Positions 16,358-25,160 of a stretch of 64,000 nucleotides of DNA are shown here, piece by piece (the first letter of the stretch is position 1; each line of letters opens with the position of its first letter). The notes beneath the pieces were generated by a model, which saw only the letters and a list, made by a program, of their open reading frames with translations, made no database searches and was not told the DNA's origin. The translations under genes and the position numbers were made by a program. The DNA is from Lachnospiraceae bacterium. GTDB taxonomy: Bacteria; Bacillota; Clostridia; Lachnospirales; Lachnospiraceae. Location: contig JAFUPV010000038.1 of NCBI GenBank assembly GCA_017472605.1, forward strand, positions 95,503 through 159,502. Reading direction: 5' to 3'.

Positions 16358-16492
16358 AGGAGTTCTCCAAACGTTCTTGGTTATTTATATGCAGCCAAAA
16401 GAAGTGATATTCATGAAAGCAGAGAGGGCATGCAGGAACCTGGTTAGGGAACGAGTGAATGGGATAACAGGCAACGAAAAAATCTGATACAA

Positions 16493-16541
16493 TATGCGAA
16501 AGGAATAATCGTGTTACAAGGTGGTTATTCCTTTCGTATAT
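16493..16541. repeat. Long inverted repeat
   Basis: Arms of 17 bases (16493-16509 and 16525-16541) pair with one wobble; core CGAAAGGAATAA/TTATTCCTTTCG, loop of about 15 bases. It stands alone between the minus-strand pair and the subtilase remnant, with no gene ending into it and no U-run. The remaining 16358-16637 shows nothing else clear. Confidence 0.65.
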
Positions 16542-16637
16542 TAGCTATAACACAGATGATAACAGATTGCAAGAGGGTTTTTGGAAAGCATGTGAATCAT
16601 ATACTATAGTGAAAGGATTCTTCTCAGAGGTTATCTT

Positions 16638-16970
16638 ATGTTGATTATAGATGGCAACGCAGTATATGAAATTGATTGCGACTGTGCGAAACAGAAAGGA
16701 CTGTTTCAGGAGGAAATGAGAATCGGAGAGGGTGCGAACGGAATGATTCGTTCTCAGACCGGGGATGTACATGTAAAGAAGGAGACGTATACCGGGGAGG
16801 GAGTGACAGTAGCTGTTCTTGACAGCGGAATCTATCCGCATCCCGATTTTGGAAACCGGATTGTGGGATGGTATGATGCGGTTGCCCACAAAAGCAGGCC
16901 GGAAGACCTGAATGGTCACGGTACACAGGATGGTGTTACAAACCGATTTTGTTCAACGGTCTTTCTGTAA
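16638..16970 (+). pseudogene. N-terminal remnant of an S8 subtilase
   Basis: 110 codons. After a short N-terminal region (IIDGNAVYEIDCD), the frame holds GEGVTVAVLDSGIYPHPDF, which is the subtilisin catalytic Asp motif, and LNGHGT, the beginning of the catalytic His motif. At the point where HVAGI should follow, the sequence turns to unrelated codons (QDGVTNRFCSTVFL) and stops. The rest of the protease, including the Ser motif, is absent; the leuS promoter follows 20 bases later. This is a deletion scar, not a working protease. A product of 110 residues could still be made but would lack the active site. Confidence 0.85.
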
Positions 16971-16989
16971 ATTTTTTTCAATAATCTAC

Positions 16990-17018
16990 TTGACAAATCG
17001 GATGGGAATCATTAGGAT
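16990..17018 (+). promoter_or_regulatory. leuS promoter
   Basis: TTGACA (16990-16995) with TAGGAT (17013-17018) at 17 bases; a TATAAG at 17018-17023 is an alternative -10 at wider spacing. Confidence 0.65.
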
Positions 17019-17021
17019 ATA

Positions 17022-17268
17022 AGAAGTGAATTGCGAAGAACAGAAGTAGTAGAAGAACGTTTTTGTTTCAGAGAGCAGCCGGCTGGTGTGAGGCTGTACA
17101 AAACCCTTTGAACTCGTCTGGGAGCTCCGGAAGTGAACGTAAGTAGTTTCCGGCGGGTATTCCCGTTACAGAATCCAAGTGCAGGAGTTTCCTGAATCAG
17201 AGTGGTACCGCGGCAGGTTTGACCTTTCGTCTCTATGTTATTGAGGCGGAGGTTTTTCTTTTTTTATC
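17022..17268 (+). promoter_or_regulatory. T-box leader, leucine type
   Basis: A tRNA-sensing leader that lets leuS be transcribed when leucyl-tRNA charging falls. The hallmark T-box AGAGTGGTACCGCGG is at 17199-17213. A stem I region at about 17045-17135 carries GAACTCGTCTGGGAGCTCC, in which CTC (17113-17115) fits a leucine specifier. The terminator hairpin (about 17221-17252) is followed by a T-rich run to about 17268. It fills most of the gap before leuS; 17269-17385 shows nothing beyond the leuS SD. Confidence 0.93.
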
Positions 17269-17385
17269 CGACTGTTTTGGCTTTGAAAATGGAGAGATTG
17301 AGAGGCAATAAAAACCGGATAAATGAAAACCGCTCTGAAATGAAACGCAGAATTCACGAATATACAAAGAAAAATGGAGAGTGCT

Positions 17386-19809
17386 ATGGCAGTATTTTAC
17401 GATCCGAGTACCATTGAAAAGAAATGGCAGAAATATTGGGAAGAAAACCAGACCTTCAAGACCGATGTCTGGGATTTCAGCAAGCCGAAGTACTATGTAC
17501 TGGATATGTTCCCCTACCCGTCCGGTGTTGGTCTCCATGCAGGTCATCCGGAAGGCTACACCGCAACGGATATCATGTCCCGCATGAAGAGAATGCAGGG
17601 CTATAACGTGCTTCATCCGATGGGCTACGATTCCTTCGGTCTTCCGGCGGAGCAGTATGCGGTTTCCACCGGAAATCATCCCAACGGCTTTACCGAGATG
17701 AACATTCAGACGTTTTCCAAGCAGTTAAAAGAGCTTGGTTTTGACTATGACTGGACCAAGATGGTTGCAACCAGCGATCCATCCTTCTACAAGTGGACTC
17801 AGTGGATCTTCAAGCAGCTCTATCTGGACGGCTATGCGAAGCTGATCGACATGCCGGTAAACTGGTGTGAGGAACTGGGAACCGTTCTGTCCAACGATGA
17901 GGTCATTGACGGAAAATCAGAGCGCGGCGGCTATCCGGTTATCCGTAAGAACATGAAGCAGTGGGTTATCGATCAGCCGGCTTTCGCGGAGAAGCTGCTG
18001 GCTGGTCTGGACGAAATTGACTGGCCGGAGTCTACGAAGGACATGCAGAGACACTGGATCGGAAAGTCCACCGGTGTTGAGGTTGATTTTGAAATCGTTG
18101 GCGGAGGAAACTTCTCCATCTACACCACCTGCATCGAAACCATCTACGGAATCACCTTCATGGTACTGGCTCCGGATGGACAGCTGGTAAAGGATCTGAT
18201 GCCCCGGATTGAGAATAAAGAAGAGGTTGAGGCTTATATCGCTGAAACACTGAAGAAGAACGACATGGACCGCACCGAGCTGAACAAGACAAAGTCCGGC
18301 TGTGTTCTGAAGGGTATCTATGCGATCAACCCGGTAAATGGAAAAGAAGTTCCTGTATTCATCGGTGATTTCGTTCTGGCAAGCTATGGTACCGGTGCTG
18401 TTATGGCAGTTCCGTCCCACGACCAGAGAGATTTCGAATATGCAGTAGTCCACAACATTCCGATGATCCAGGTCATCGACGGCGGTGATGTCAGCGAGAA
18501 AGCGTTTGAGAAGGGCGAGTACCTTGGCAAGGGCTGCAAGCTGATGAATTCCGAGGAATTCACCGGACTGACTGTAGAGGAGGCAAAGGAAGCAATCACT
18601 CAGAAACTGGAGAAGAAGGGAATTGCCCGCAGAAAGGTAAATTACCATTTCCGCGAGTGGATCTTTGCAAGACAGAGATACTGGGGTGAGCCGGTTCCTG
18701 TTGTCTACAAGGAAGACGGCGAGATCTATGCACTGCCGGATGAAGAGCTGCCGCTGATTCTGCCGGAGCTGGAGGACTATAAGGGAAGAAACGGTAAGGC
18801 ACCGCTGGAAAATGCCGAAGAGTGGAAGGTTTACAATAAGAACGGCATTCAGGGCAAGCGCGAAACCTCTACCATGCCGGGAAGTGCCGGATCCAGCTGG
18901 TATTTCCTGCGTTACATTGATCCGCAGAACGAGAACGAGTTCGCAAATCAGGAGCTGTTAAAGCACTGGATGCCGGTCGATCTTTACATCGGCGGACCGG
19001 AGCATGCGGTTGGTCACCTGATGTATTCCCGTATCTGGAACCACTATCTCCATGACAAGGGATTGAGCCCGGTAAAGGAGCCGTTCAAGAAGCTGGTTCA
19101 TCAGGGAATGATCCTCGGTGCCAACGGAATCAAAATGGGTAAGCGATTCCCTGAGTTCGTTGTCAATCCCAGTGACATCGTAAGAGATTATGGCGCAGAT
19201 ACCCTGAGACTCTATGAAATGTTCATGGGACCGCTGGAGGCTTCCAAGCCCTGGAGTGATCAGGGAGTTGAAGGAGCGAAGCGCTTCATTACCCGTGTCT
19301 GGAAGTTCCTTGCCGAGCCGGAGAACATCTCTGACGCAAAGAAGGATGAGCTGACCCGCGTTTACCACCAGACGGTAAAGAAGGTAACCAATGACTTCGA
19401 GAACCTGGCATTCAACACGGCAATCAGCCAGATGATGATTTTCATCAATGCGGTTTACAAGGCAGAAAGCTGCCCGAAGGAATATGCAGAGGGCTTCATT
19501 AAGATGTTCTCCTGTGTATGCCCCCATGTCGGCGAAGAGCTGTGGTCCATGCTTGGACATGACAACACCATTGCCTATGAGCCATGGCCGGTTTATGAGG
19601 AAGCGCTGACAAAGGAAGATACCATTGAGATTGGTGTTCAGGTCAACGGTAAGGTAAAGGGAACCGTTACACTGTCTGTTGACGAGGAGCAGGAATCTGC
19701 CATCGCAAAGGCGAAGGAAGTACCGGGTGTAGCAAGGGCAATCGACGGAAAGAATCTTGTGAAAACGATTTATGTAAAAGGAAAGATCATTAACCTGATC
19801 GCAAAATAA
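17386..19809 (+). CDS. leuS: Leucyl-tRNA synthetase
   Basis: 807 residues, the usual size for bacterial LeuRS. Class I signature PYPSGVGLHAGHPEGYTATD (HIGH equivalent) near the N-terminus, editing domain in the middle (GTGAVMAVPSHDQRDFEYA), and the second signature GIKMGKRFPEFV, where KMGKR stands in place of the commoner KMSKS. The anticodon-binding domain and C-terminal domain (VQVNGKVKGTV) are intact. ATG 17386 is chosen over 17374 because GGAGAG precedes it and MAVFYDPSTIEKKW is the normal N-terminus. Housekeeping gene, controlled by the T-box upstream. Confidence 0.98.
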   Translation: MAVFYDPSTIEKKWQKYWEENQTFKTDVWDFSKPKYYVLDMFPYPSGVGLHAGHPEGYTATDIMSRMKRMQGYNVLHPMGYDSFGLPAEQYAVSTGNHPNGFTEMNIQTFSKQLKELGFDYDWTKMVATSDPSFYKWTQWIFKQLYLDGYAKLIDMPVNWCEELGTVLSNDEVIDGKSERGGYPVIRKNMKQWVIDQPAFAEKLLAGLDEIDWPESTKDMQRHWIGKSTGVEVDFEIVGGGNFSIYTTCIETIYGITFMVLAPDGQLVKDLMPRIENKEEVEAYIAETLKKNDMDRTELNKTKSGCVLKGIYAINPVNGKEVPVFIGDFVLASYGTGAVMAVPSHDQRDFEYAVVHNIPMIQVIDGGDVSEKAFEKGEYLGKGCKLMNSEEFTGLTVEEAKEAITQKLEKKGIARRKVNYHFREWIFARQRYWGEPVPVVYKEDGEIYALPDEELPLILPELEDYKGRNGKAPLENAEEWKVYNKNGIQGKRETSTMPGSAGSSWYFLRYIDPQNENEFANQELLKHWMPVDLYIGGPEHAVGHLMYSRIWNHYLHDKGLSPVKEPFKKLVHQGMILGANGIKMGKRFPEFVVNPSDIVRDYGADTLRLYEMFMGPLEASKPWSDQGVEGAKRFITRVWKFLAEPENISDAKKDELTRVYHQTVKKVTNDFENLAFNTAISQMMIFINAVYKAESCPKEYAEGFIKMFSCVCPHVGEELWSMLGHDNTIAYEPWPVYEEALTKEDTIEIGVQVNGKVKGTVTLSVDEEQESAIAKAKEVPGVARAIDGKNLVKTIYVKGKIINLIAK

Positions 19810-19832
19810 GAGAATCGGCAACGATGCGCACA

Positions 19833-19868
19833 GGGAGCCTCTCACGAAAAGGTGGGAGGCTCCTTTTC
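19833..19868 (+). terminator. leuS terminator
   Basis: GGAGCCTCTCAC and GTGGGAGGCTCC form a 12-bp stem with one wobble, a short loop and a following TTTTC. Confidence 0.9.
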
Positions 19869-19983
19869 TGCGTTTGCATGTGGTGTGAAAGAGGCAAAAT
19901 CAGTCGTGTGAATGGGAAAATATGAAAAAACTGTGTTTCTTTGGAAGAGATGTCAAATTCGTATTTCTTTTCTAAAGCAAGTA

Positions 19984-20067
19984 TGATATAATAGTATCAT
20001 TCTTGAATCGAAAACATGCGAATTGGACGTATGCATATTTGAAACATGCGAAGTGGAAACTTATGCA
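19984..20067 (+). promoter_or_regulatory. Extended -10 promoter with tandem operator-like repeats
   Basis: TGATATAAT (19984-19992) is a TGn-extended -10. Downstream are two copies of AAACATGCGAA-TGGA...TATGCA, at 20012-20035 and 20042-20067, offset by 30 bases, near three helical turns. Their place between promoter and gene suits repressor binding. Otherwise 19869-20090 holds nothing recognised. Confidence 0.6.
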
Positions 20068-20090
20068 ATGAAAATGGGGAGGAAAAAAGG

Positions 20091-21041
20091 ATGAGTGATC
20101 GAACGTCAGTCATTTCATTTCCGGGAGGAGTCTGGCCTGTTATGCTGACGCCATTCCTGGAAGACGGACAGGTTGATTATGAAGGCCTGGTCCATCTGAC
20201 AGACTGGTACATTGAAAAAGGGAGCAGCGGTCTGTTTGCAGTCTGTCAGTCCAGCGAAATGTTCCATCTGAATCTGGAGGAGCGGATTCGGGTCGCAGAG
20301 ACCGTTGTAAAAGCGGCAGCGGGACGTGTTCCGGTAATTGCGTCCGGACACATTTCAGACAGCGAGGAGGATCAGGCGAAGGAGATTAATGCAATTGCAA
20401 AGACGGGTGTGGATGCGGTGATCCTGATCACAAACCGTCTTGCAGCGGAAGACGAGGACGATTCCATCTGGATGGAACGTCTGGAACGTCTGCTGGAGCG
20501 GATTGATCCGGAAATTCCGCTTGGTTTCTATGAGTGTCCTTATCCGTACAAGCGGCTGATTTCTATGGAAAATCTGAAACGCTGTGCAGAGTCGGGACGT
20601 TTCTACTTCCTGAAGGATACCTGCTGCGATGCAGATCGGATTAAAGAGCGGGTAAAGGCAGTGGAAGGAACCAATCTGAAGCTTTACAATGCAAACACAA
20701 CAACGCTGCTGGAAACACTTCGCGCCGGTGCCGCCGGATTCAGCGGAGTCATGGCTAATTTCCATCCGGCGCTCTATGTTCATCTCTGCTCTCATGTGAA
20801 TGAAGCAGCAAGTGAGGAGCTGCAGAGCTTTTTGACGATCGCGTCTCTGATTGAGCGGCAGTATTATCCGGTCAATGCCAAGTATCACTTAAAAGAGATC
20901 GAGAAGCTTCCGCTTACTGCATACTCCCGAAAACAGGATCAGGGCGGACTGACGGAGACCTTTCAGAAGGAAGTGCGGATGCTGAACGAGCTGGCAGGGA
21001 AGATGGAAGAAAAACTCAGAAAGTGTGAGGGAGAATCTTGA
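20091..21041 (+). CDS. Dihydrodipicolinate synthase/N-acetylneuraminate lyase family protein
   Basis: 316 residues, class I aldolase TIM barrel of the DapA/NanA family. Opening GGVWPVMLTPFLEDGQVDYE, then GLFAVCQSSEM at the place of the GTTGE loop. The barrel Tyr is in LGFYECPYPYK and the Schiff-base Lys in FYFLKDTC. The GTTGE loop is changed to CQSSE, so it is probably not a true DapA; a sugar-acid or amino-sugar aldolase is likelier. The substrate is not readable. SD GGGGAGG precedes ATG 20091. Its stop overlaps the TTG start of a StrH-like GH20, so the two are coupled. NanA-like lyase in sialic acid use is possible but unproven. Confidence 0.85.
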   Translation: MSDRTSVISFPGGVWPVMLTPFLEDGQVDYEGLVHLTDWYIEKGSSGLFAVCQSSEMFHLNLEERIRVAETVVKAAAGRVPVIASGHISDSEEDQAKEINAIAKTGVDAVILITNRLAAEDEDDSIWMERLERLLERIDPEIPLGFYECPYPYKRLISMENLKRCAESGRFYFLKDTCCDADRIKERVKAVEGTNLKLYNANTTTLLETLRAGAAGFSGVMANFHPALYVHLCSHVNEAASEELQSFLTIASLIERQYYPVNAKYHLKEIEKLPLTAYSRKQDQGGLTETFQKEVRMLNELAGKMEEKLRKCEGES

Positions 21042-22453
21042 AGAAAACAGGAAAAAAAGGAACGAATCGGCCGGTAAAGCGATATCTGGACTGTTATTAT
21101 ATGACAGATGCAGAGATCGGAGTCAGAGAGATGGTTGATACCTGTCAAAAAAAGCTGCCCCAACTGAAAGAACAGATTGAATTCTGGGAAGCAGCGGAAG
21201 TAATCGAGCTGACAGCAGGAGAAAAAGACAGTGTCGACATTGAAAAAATCGAATTGTTTGAAGAAGAAGCGGATCAAAAATTTCTTCAGAGCAATGGAAT
21301 AAAGGCGATCTTTACCATTCACTCAGAAGAAGCCAACCTTGATCTGGTGAAGCAGGTGTTTACCGCAATCGTCGAAACCTGTGGAGGCTTTGTCTGCTCG
21401 GATACTCCTGATTTTCTGCCGTATCTGGTGCGGCCATACACAAAGATTCTTCATCTGGATGCCGGCCGCAAATATTTTGCGCCGGAATACCTGAAACAGA
21501 TGATTGCAGCCATGAGGGAGACCGGTTACCGGGAATTTCAGATCGCCTTTGGAAATGACGGACTGCGTCTGCTTCAGGATGACATGACAATCGACGGAAA
21601 AAGCAGCGAAGAGGTAAAAGCTGCCGTAAAAGCGGGAAATGTGGAATTCAATGGAGATCCGTCCTGTCTGATTCAGGAAGAAATGGATGAGATCTTTGCA
21701 TGTGCCGCACAGGTTGGCATAGAAATCGTACCGCTGCTGAACATGCCGGGACACATGGACACGTCCCTGAACATCAACCCGGCTTACCGCTGGCATTCCG
21801 ACGGAAAGATTTCCAGAAATTCACTGGATCTGGCGGATGAAAAAGCAGTTTCCTTTGCACTGGAGCTGCTTGAGAAATATGCATCCTATTTTGCGTCCAG
21901 AGGAAGCAGGAAATTCTGCTTTGGTGTGGATGAATATGCCAATGATATCTACAATCTGGGCGGTCTTGGATTTAACCGGCTTTTAGAAGAAAACCGGTAC
22001 GGTCAGCTGGTGGCGTTCATCAACCGGGCAGCAGCGGTAATTAAAAAAGCAGGACTGATTCCGCGGGCATTTAATGATGGCTTCTACTATAACGAAGATA
22101 CGTCCATGGTACTTGATACGGATATTGAGGTCTGCTATTGGGGCAAAGGCTGGTGCGGGTTTAACTGTGCCGCAGTGGATACCATTGCAGCGAAGGGACA
22201 TCCGATGATCAACTGCAACGGAGCCTGGTACTATGTACTGAAGCATGAGAATGAGGTGCAGAAGCCTGTGAACCATCCGGAATTTGAGTCCTTCCATCCG
22301 ACTATTTTCCCGGGAAATCAGGCCTTTGAAAACCCGGCAGGTGCGGTTTTCTGCATCTGGTGCGACAATTCGGTGCTGCGAACCAGTGCAGAAGTGACTG
22401 CGGACATGATCGAACAGATGAAGCTCATGGCACCAAAGCTGGAGCTGCAGTAA
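21038..22453 (+). CDS. GH20 beta-N-acetylglucosaminidase, StrH-like, cytoplasmic
   Basis: 471 residues without signal peptide. TTG 21038 overlaps the previous stop (TTGA) and has SD GAGGGAG. The GH20 barrel shows LHLDAGRKYFAPEYLKQMI, the catalytic pair D298-E299 in FGVDEYAND, then AFNDGFYYNEDTS, CYWGKGWCG and NCNGAWYYVL. The DEYAND, AFNDGFYY and W.KGW runs are those of pneumococcal StrH catalytic domains, which remove GlcNAc beta-1,2-linked to mannose on complex N-glycans. StrH is a surface enzyme; this one appears cytoplasmic, so its substrate must be imported. Family call firm, linkage by analogy. Confidence 0.87.
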   Translation: MKKTGKKGTNRPVKRYLDCYYMTDAEIGVREMVDTCQKKLPQLKEQIEFWEAAEVIELTAGEKDSVDIEKIELFEEEADQKFLQSNGIKAIFTIHSEEANLDLVKQVFTAIVETCGGFVCSDTPDFLPYLVRPYTKILHLDAGRKYFAPEYLKQMIAAMRETGYREFQIAFGNDGLRLLQDDMTIDGKSSEEVKAAVKAGNVEFNGDPSCLIQEEMDEIFACAAQVGIEIVPLLNMPGHMDTSLNINPAYRWHSDGKISRNSLDLADEKAVSFALELLEKYASYFASRGSRKFCFGVDEYANDIYNLGGLGFNRLLEENRYGQLVAFINRAAAVIKKAGLIPRAFNDGFYYNEDTSMVLDTDIEVCYWGKGWCGFNCAAVDTIAAKGHPMINCNGAWYYVLKHENEVQKPVNHPEFESFHPTIFPGNQAFENPAGAVFCIWCDNSVLRTSAEVTADMIEQMKLMAPKLELQ

Positions 22454-22560
22454 GTGAATCTAAGAGCCGTTGAAAAGCGGACGCTTTGTCGTGTTTGCAG
22501 CGTCAAAATTTACAATGTGTCCGAAAAATGGCGAGAAACTTGAAAATGAGGTAACAAACA

Positions 22561-23334
22561 ATGGAATTGAAAGTCGTGTCTTTTAACGCAAGGTACTCCA
22601 ACGGAGACGATGGAGAAAATCGGTTCTGGTTTCGCTGGCCGTTTATGAAAGAAACGCTGGAACAGGAGAGACCGGACATTATCTGCTTTCAGGAAATGCT
22701 GCCGGAAATGCTGATTCTGGTCAAACGGGAACTGCAGGATTACGTTCTCCTTGGCGTTGGCCGGGAAGCGGATTTAAGCGGAGAACAGCCGACGATTGCC
22801 TATCGGAGAGACCGGTTCAGCCTGATGACCTTTGAGACGTTCTGGCTGTCAGAGACGCCTGCTGTTCCCGGATCCAGATATCCGGACCAGAGCCCCTGCC
22901 CGAGAACATGTGCCTGTGCCCTTCTGAAAGATGAGATCAGCAAGCAGGTATTCCGTGTGCTGAACACCCATCTGGATCACGCGGGAGAAGGCGCAAGAGT
23001 GAAAGGGATTACCCAGATCACGGACTATGTCCGGGCACTGGGAAGAAGAAATGCGCTGTTTGCGGACGTACCGGCAATTCTGACCGGTGATTTCAATGCC
23101 GGACCGGAGACAAAGGAAGTGAAGCATGTGGGGGAAGTGCTTGGCTGGAAGGATGCGGCAGAAGGAAAGGGCGGTACCTACCATGAATTTGGAAGGTGCA
23201 ATCCGCCGACTAAGATTGACTATGTTTTCCTGTCACCGGAATTCCAGGTGAAAGAGAGCGGCAGATGGACACAGAAAAAGGATCATCTGTGGCTTTCGGA
23301 TCACTATCCGGTGTGGGCGAAGATAGAGGTCTGA
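22561..23334 (+). CDS. Endonuclease/exonuclease/phosphatase-family protein
   Basis: 257 residues, cytoplasmic. The metal-dependent phosphoesterase fold is marked by VVSFNARYSN, DIICFQEM (metal Glu), LNTHLDHAG, LTGDFNAGPE, KIDYVFLSPEF and LSDHYPVWA (catalytic His). Family members cut nucleic acids, sphingomyelin, inositol phosphates or other phosphodiesters; this one is a short single-domain form and its substrate is unknown. It follows the StrH-like gene by about 107 bases and may share its transcript. SD GAGGTAA precedes ATG. A role on phosphorylated glycans is speculative. Confidence 0.88.
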   Translation: MELKVVSFNARYSNGDDGENRFWFRWPFMKETLEQERPDIICFQEMLPEMLILVKRELQDYVLLGVGREADLSGEQPTIAYRRDRFSLMTFETFWLSETPAVPGSRYPDQSPCPRTCACALLKDEISKQVFRVLNTHLDHAGEGARVKGITQITDYVRALGRRNALFADVPAILTGDFNAGPETKEVKHVGEVLGWKDAAEGKGGTYHEFGRCNPPTKIDYVFLSPEFQVKESGRWTQKKDHLWLSDHYPVWAKIEV

Positions 23335-23343
23335 ACGAATGTG

Positions 23344-23395
23344 TCGTCGGCACGTTCGCCCGGATGTATAAAAATATTATGTTGTTTGGAAACAA
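23344..23395 (+). promoter_or_regulatory. Promoter with TTGTTTGGAAACAA operator
   Basis: TATAAA (23367-23372) and the palindrome TTGTTTGGAAACAA (23382-23395) are spaced exactly as at 12501/12516. Both sites share TATGTTGTTT-S-GAAACAAA and TCGTCG 17 bases before the -10. Confidence 0.5.
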
Positions 23396-23447
23396 ATGAC
23401 AAAAACGGCAGGGAGGGATACTGCCGGAAAAAAATGGAGGTTTACAA

Positions 23448-24911
23448 ATGAAAAAAAAGACGAAAATGCTTCTGGCCGTGATTGTTCTTGCAATTGCTGC
23501 CGCACTGGTGTGGTTTTTTGTGCTTCGCACAAAGACAGTTGACCTGAATCCTTACATTAACGTAAGCTATGAAGGCTACAGCGAAGATGCAGTGGCATCC
23601 TTCTCTGTCGATACGGAAGCGCTGGCTGCTGAGATTCAGTCGGACTGGAAGGAAGCGGATGATGAGAAACTGGCAAAGCTGGCAGAAGTGCTGGCTGTGA
23701 TTGTCTGCAATCCGGAATCCATTGAAGGTGTGAGCAATGGTCAGGAACTGGAAGTGACTGTAAGCTATGACAAGGATCTGGCAAAGAGCCTTGGCTATCG
23801 GTTCACCGGACTGACAAAGAAATTTACCGCAGAGGGACTGGAAGAGAAGACTCCGATTGATCCGTTTGATGCAGCTGTGTTTGGACCGGAAGGAACCGTT
23901 CTTGCTTATTTTGAAGGAAGTTCTCCGCTGGTAGAGCTGGTTCTGGAAAACAATGCAGAAGCCGGTGATCCGCTGGAAATGGTTGTTTATCAGGCTGATC
24001 GGACAAGAGAGCTGAGCAAGGGTGATAAGGTTACAATTACCGCTTCTTTCAGCGAAGCATTTGATACAGCAGGATATAAGCTGACCAGCACAGAGACGAC
24101 CCTTACGGTTGACGGAGTGGAATCCTTCGTTTCCAACATTGAGGAGCTTTCCCTGGAGAGCCGTGCGGAACTTCTGTTAAAGCTGACCGATGTGTTTAAT
24201 GCAGAAATTCAGGGCTATGTGGAACTGATCCTTGCTGACGGCAATGATGTGGCTCTTGGTTCTTCCTATGCAGAATGCTATGGAAGTCCGGTATTTGCAG
24301 AAAATGGATCTGCGGTTGTGACAAACAGCTGGGGAAGTGACGTGCTGGCGGTGATTCCGTTTACCACAGACATCAACGACGCGGAATTCTCCTGGTGGGC
24401 AAACGAGCACTATGATGAGCCGACGGTTAAGACGTTTGCCGGTGTATCCGGATACTTTGTTGTGAGAGATCTGATGCTGGATATCAACGGAAATGTGATC
24501 ATCAGTGATTCTCTGTATGTGGAGATGAGTGACCTCTTTGAAGATAAGGCTGCAATGGTTGAGGAGATCATGGCAAAATATGGCGATGAGGGAATCGTAA
24601 TTACTTATGAGCCGGCTGAGGAGGAGACAGAGGAAGAAAGCTCCGTTGAGGAAAGCTTTGCAGAAGAATCATCTGAGGAAGAAACCACTGAGGAACCGGC
24701 TTTTGAAGACGAGACAGCAGAAGAAACTGCTGCAGAGGAAGTGACTGTGGAAGAAACAACTGCAGAGGCTGTGTCTGAAGAGGAAACCGGTACAGAGGAA
24801 ATTCTGACAGAGGCTGCAGCTGATGAGACAACGGCAGCAGCACAGCTCCTTTCCGAAACAACTGCTGACAGTGCTGCAGAGACAGAAGAAGAAACAACAG
24901 CAAAAGACTGA
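23448..24911 (+). CDS. Membrane-anchored surface protein with acidic tail
   Basis: 487 residues. An N-terminal membrane segment (about 5-25) leads to an outside region that begins VDLNPYINVSYEGYSEDAVA. I recall this opening from Firmicutes surface proteins with Ig-like repeats, often behind a zinc ribbon, which is absent here. Two or three beta-rich repeats follow, with ITASFSEAFDTAGYKLTSTE and VTVSYDKDLAKSLGYRFTG as equivalent strands. Residues about 395-487 are a low-complexity Glu/Thr/Ala/Ser tail without sorting signal. No enzyme motif. Own promoter with palindromic operator. Function unknown. Confidence 0.75.
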   Translation: MKKKTKMLLAVIVLAIAAALVWFFVLRTKTVDLNPYINVSYEGYSEDAVASFSVDTEALAAEIQSDWKEADDEKLAKLAEVLAVIVCNPESIEGVSNGQELEVTVSYDKDLAKSLGYRFTGLTKKFTAEGLEEKTPIDPFDAAVFGPEGTVLAYFEGSSPLVELVLENNAEAGDPLEMVVYQADRTRELSKGDKVTITASFSEAFDTAGYKLTSTETTLTVDGVESFVSNIEELSLESRAELLLKLTDVFNAEIQGYVELILADGNDVALGSSYAECYGSPVFAENGSAVVTNSWGSDVLAVIPFTTDINDAEFSWWANEHYDEPTVKTFAGVSGYFVVRDLMLDINGNVIISDSLYVEMSDLFEDKAAMVEEIMAKYGDEGIVITYEPAEEETEEESSVEESFAEESSEEETTEEPAFEDETAEETAAEEVTVEETTAEAVSEEETGTEEILTEAAADETTAAAQLLSETTADSAAETEEETTAKD

Positions 24912-24990
24912 AATGTCTGCGTATTGGCAGCCGGAAAAAGGTGACTGCAGATTGATCTGTAAGACATAAGAAGACAAGAAAAAGTAAGAA

Positions 24991-25095
24991 AAAAGATAAG
25001 CAAATTGCTTTAAGATGCTCCCTGCGGAAAGACAGGCCGATGATGGAACTTGTTTTTCATGCAGGGAGCATATTCAGCTGATTTGCTTATCTTTT
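24991..25095. terminator. Large nested inverted repeat, bidirectional terminator
   Basis: Outer arms AAAAGATAAGCAAAT (24991-25005) and ATTTGCTTATCTTTT (25081-25095) pair over 15 bp. Inner arms ATGCTCCCTGC (25015-25025) and GCAGGGAGCAT (25061-25071) pair over 11 bp, with a 9x9 internal loop and a 35-base apical loop. T-runs on both strands. It lies between converging genes. Confidence 0.75.
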
Positions 25096-25160
25096 TGTAT
25101 TTGCTATGACAGAGAAAAGAACAACCAGGAAAACATTGTCAGAAGAAGCCGTGTGCTTTC

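Noticed and set aside
20091-21041. Call as dapA or nanA
   Set aside because: The GTTGE-type loop is CQSSE and context does not settle the substrate, so only the family is given.
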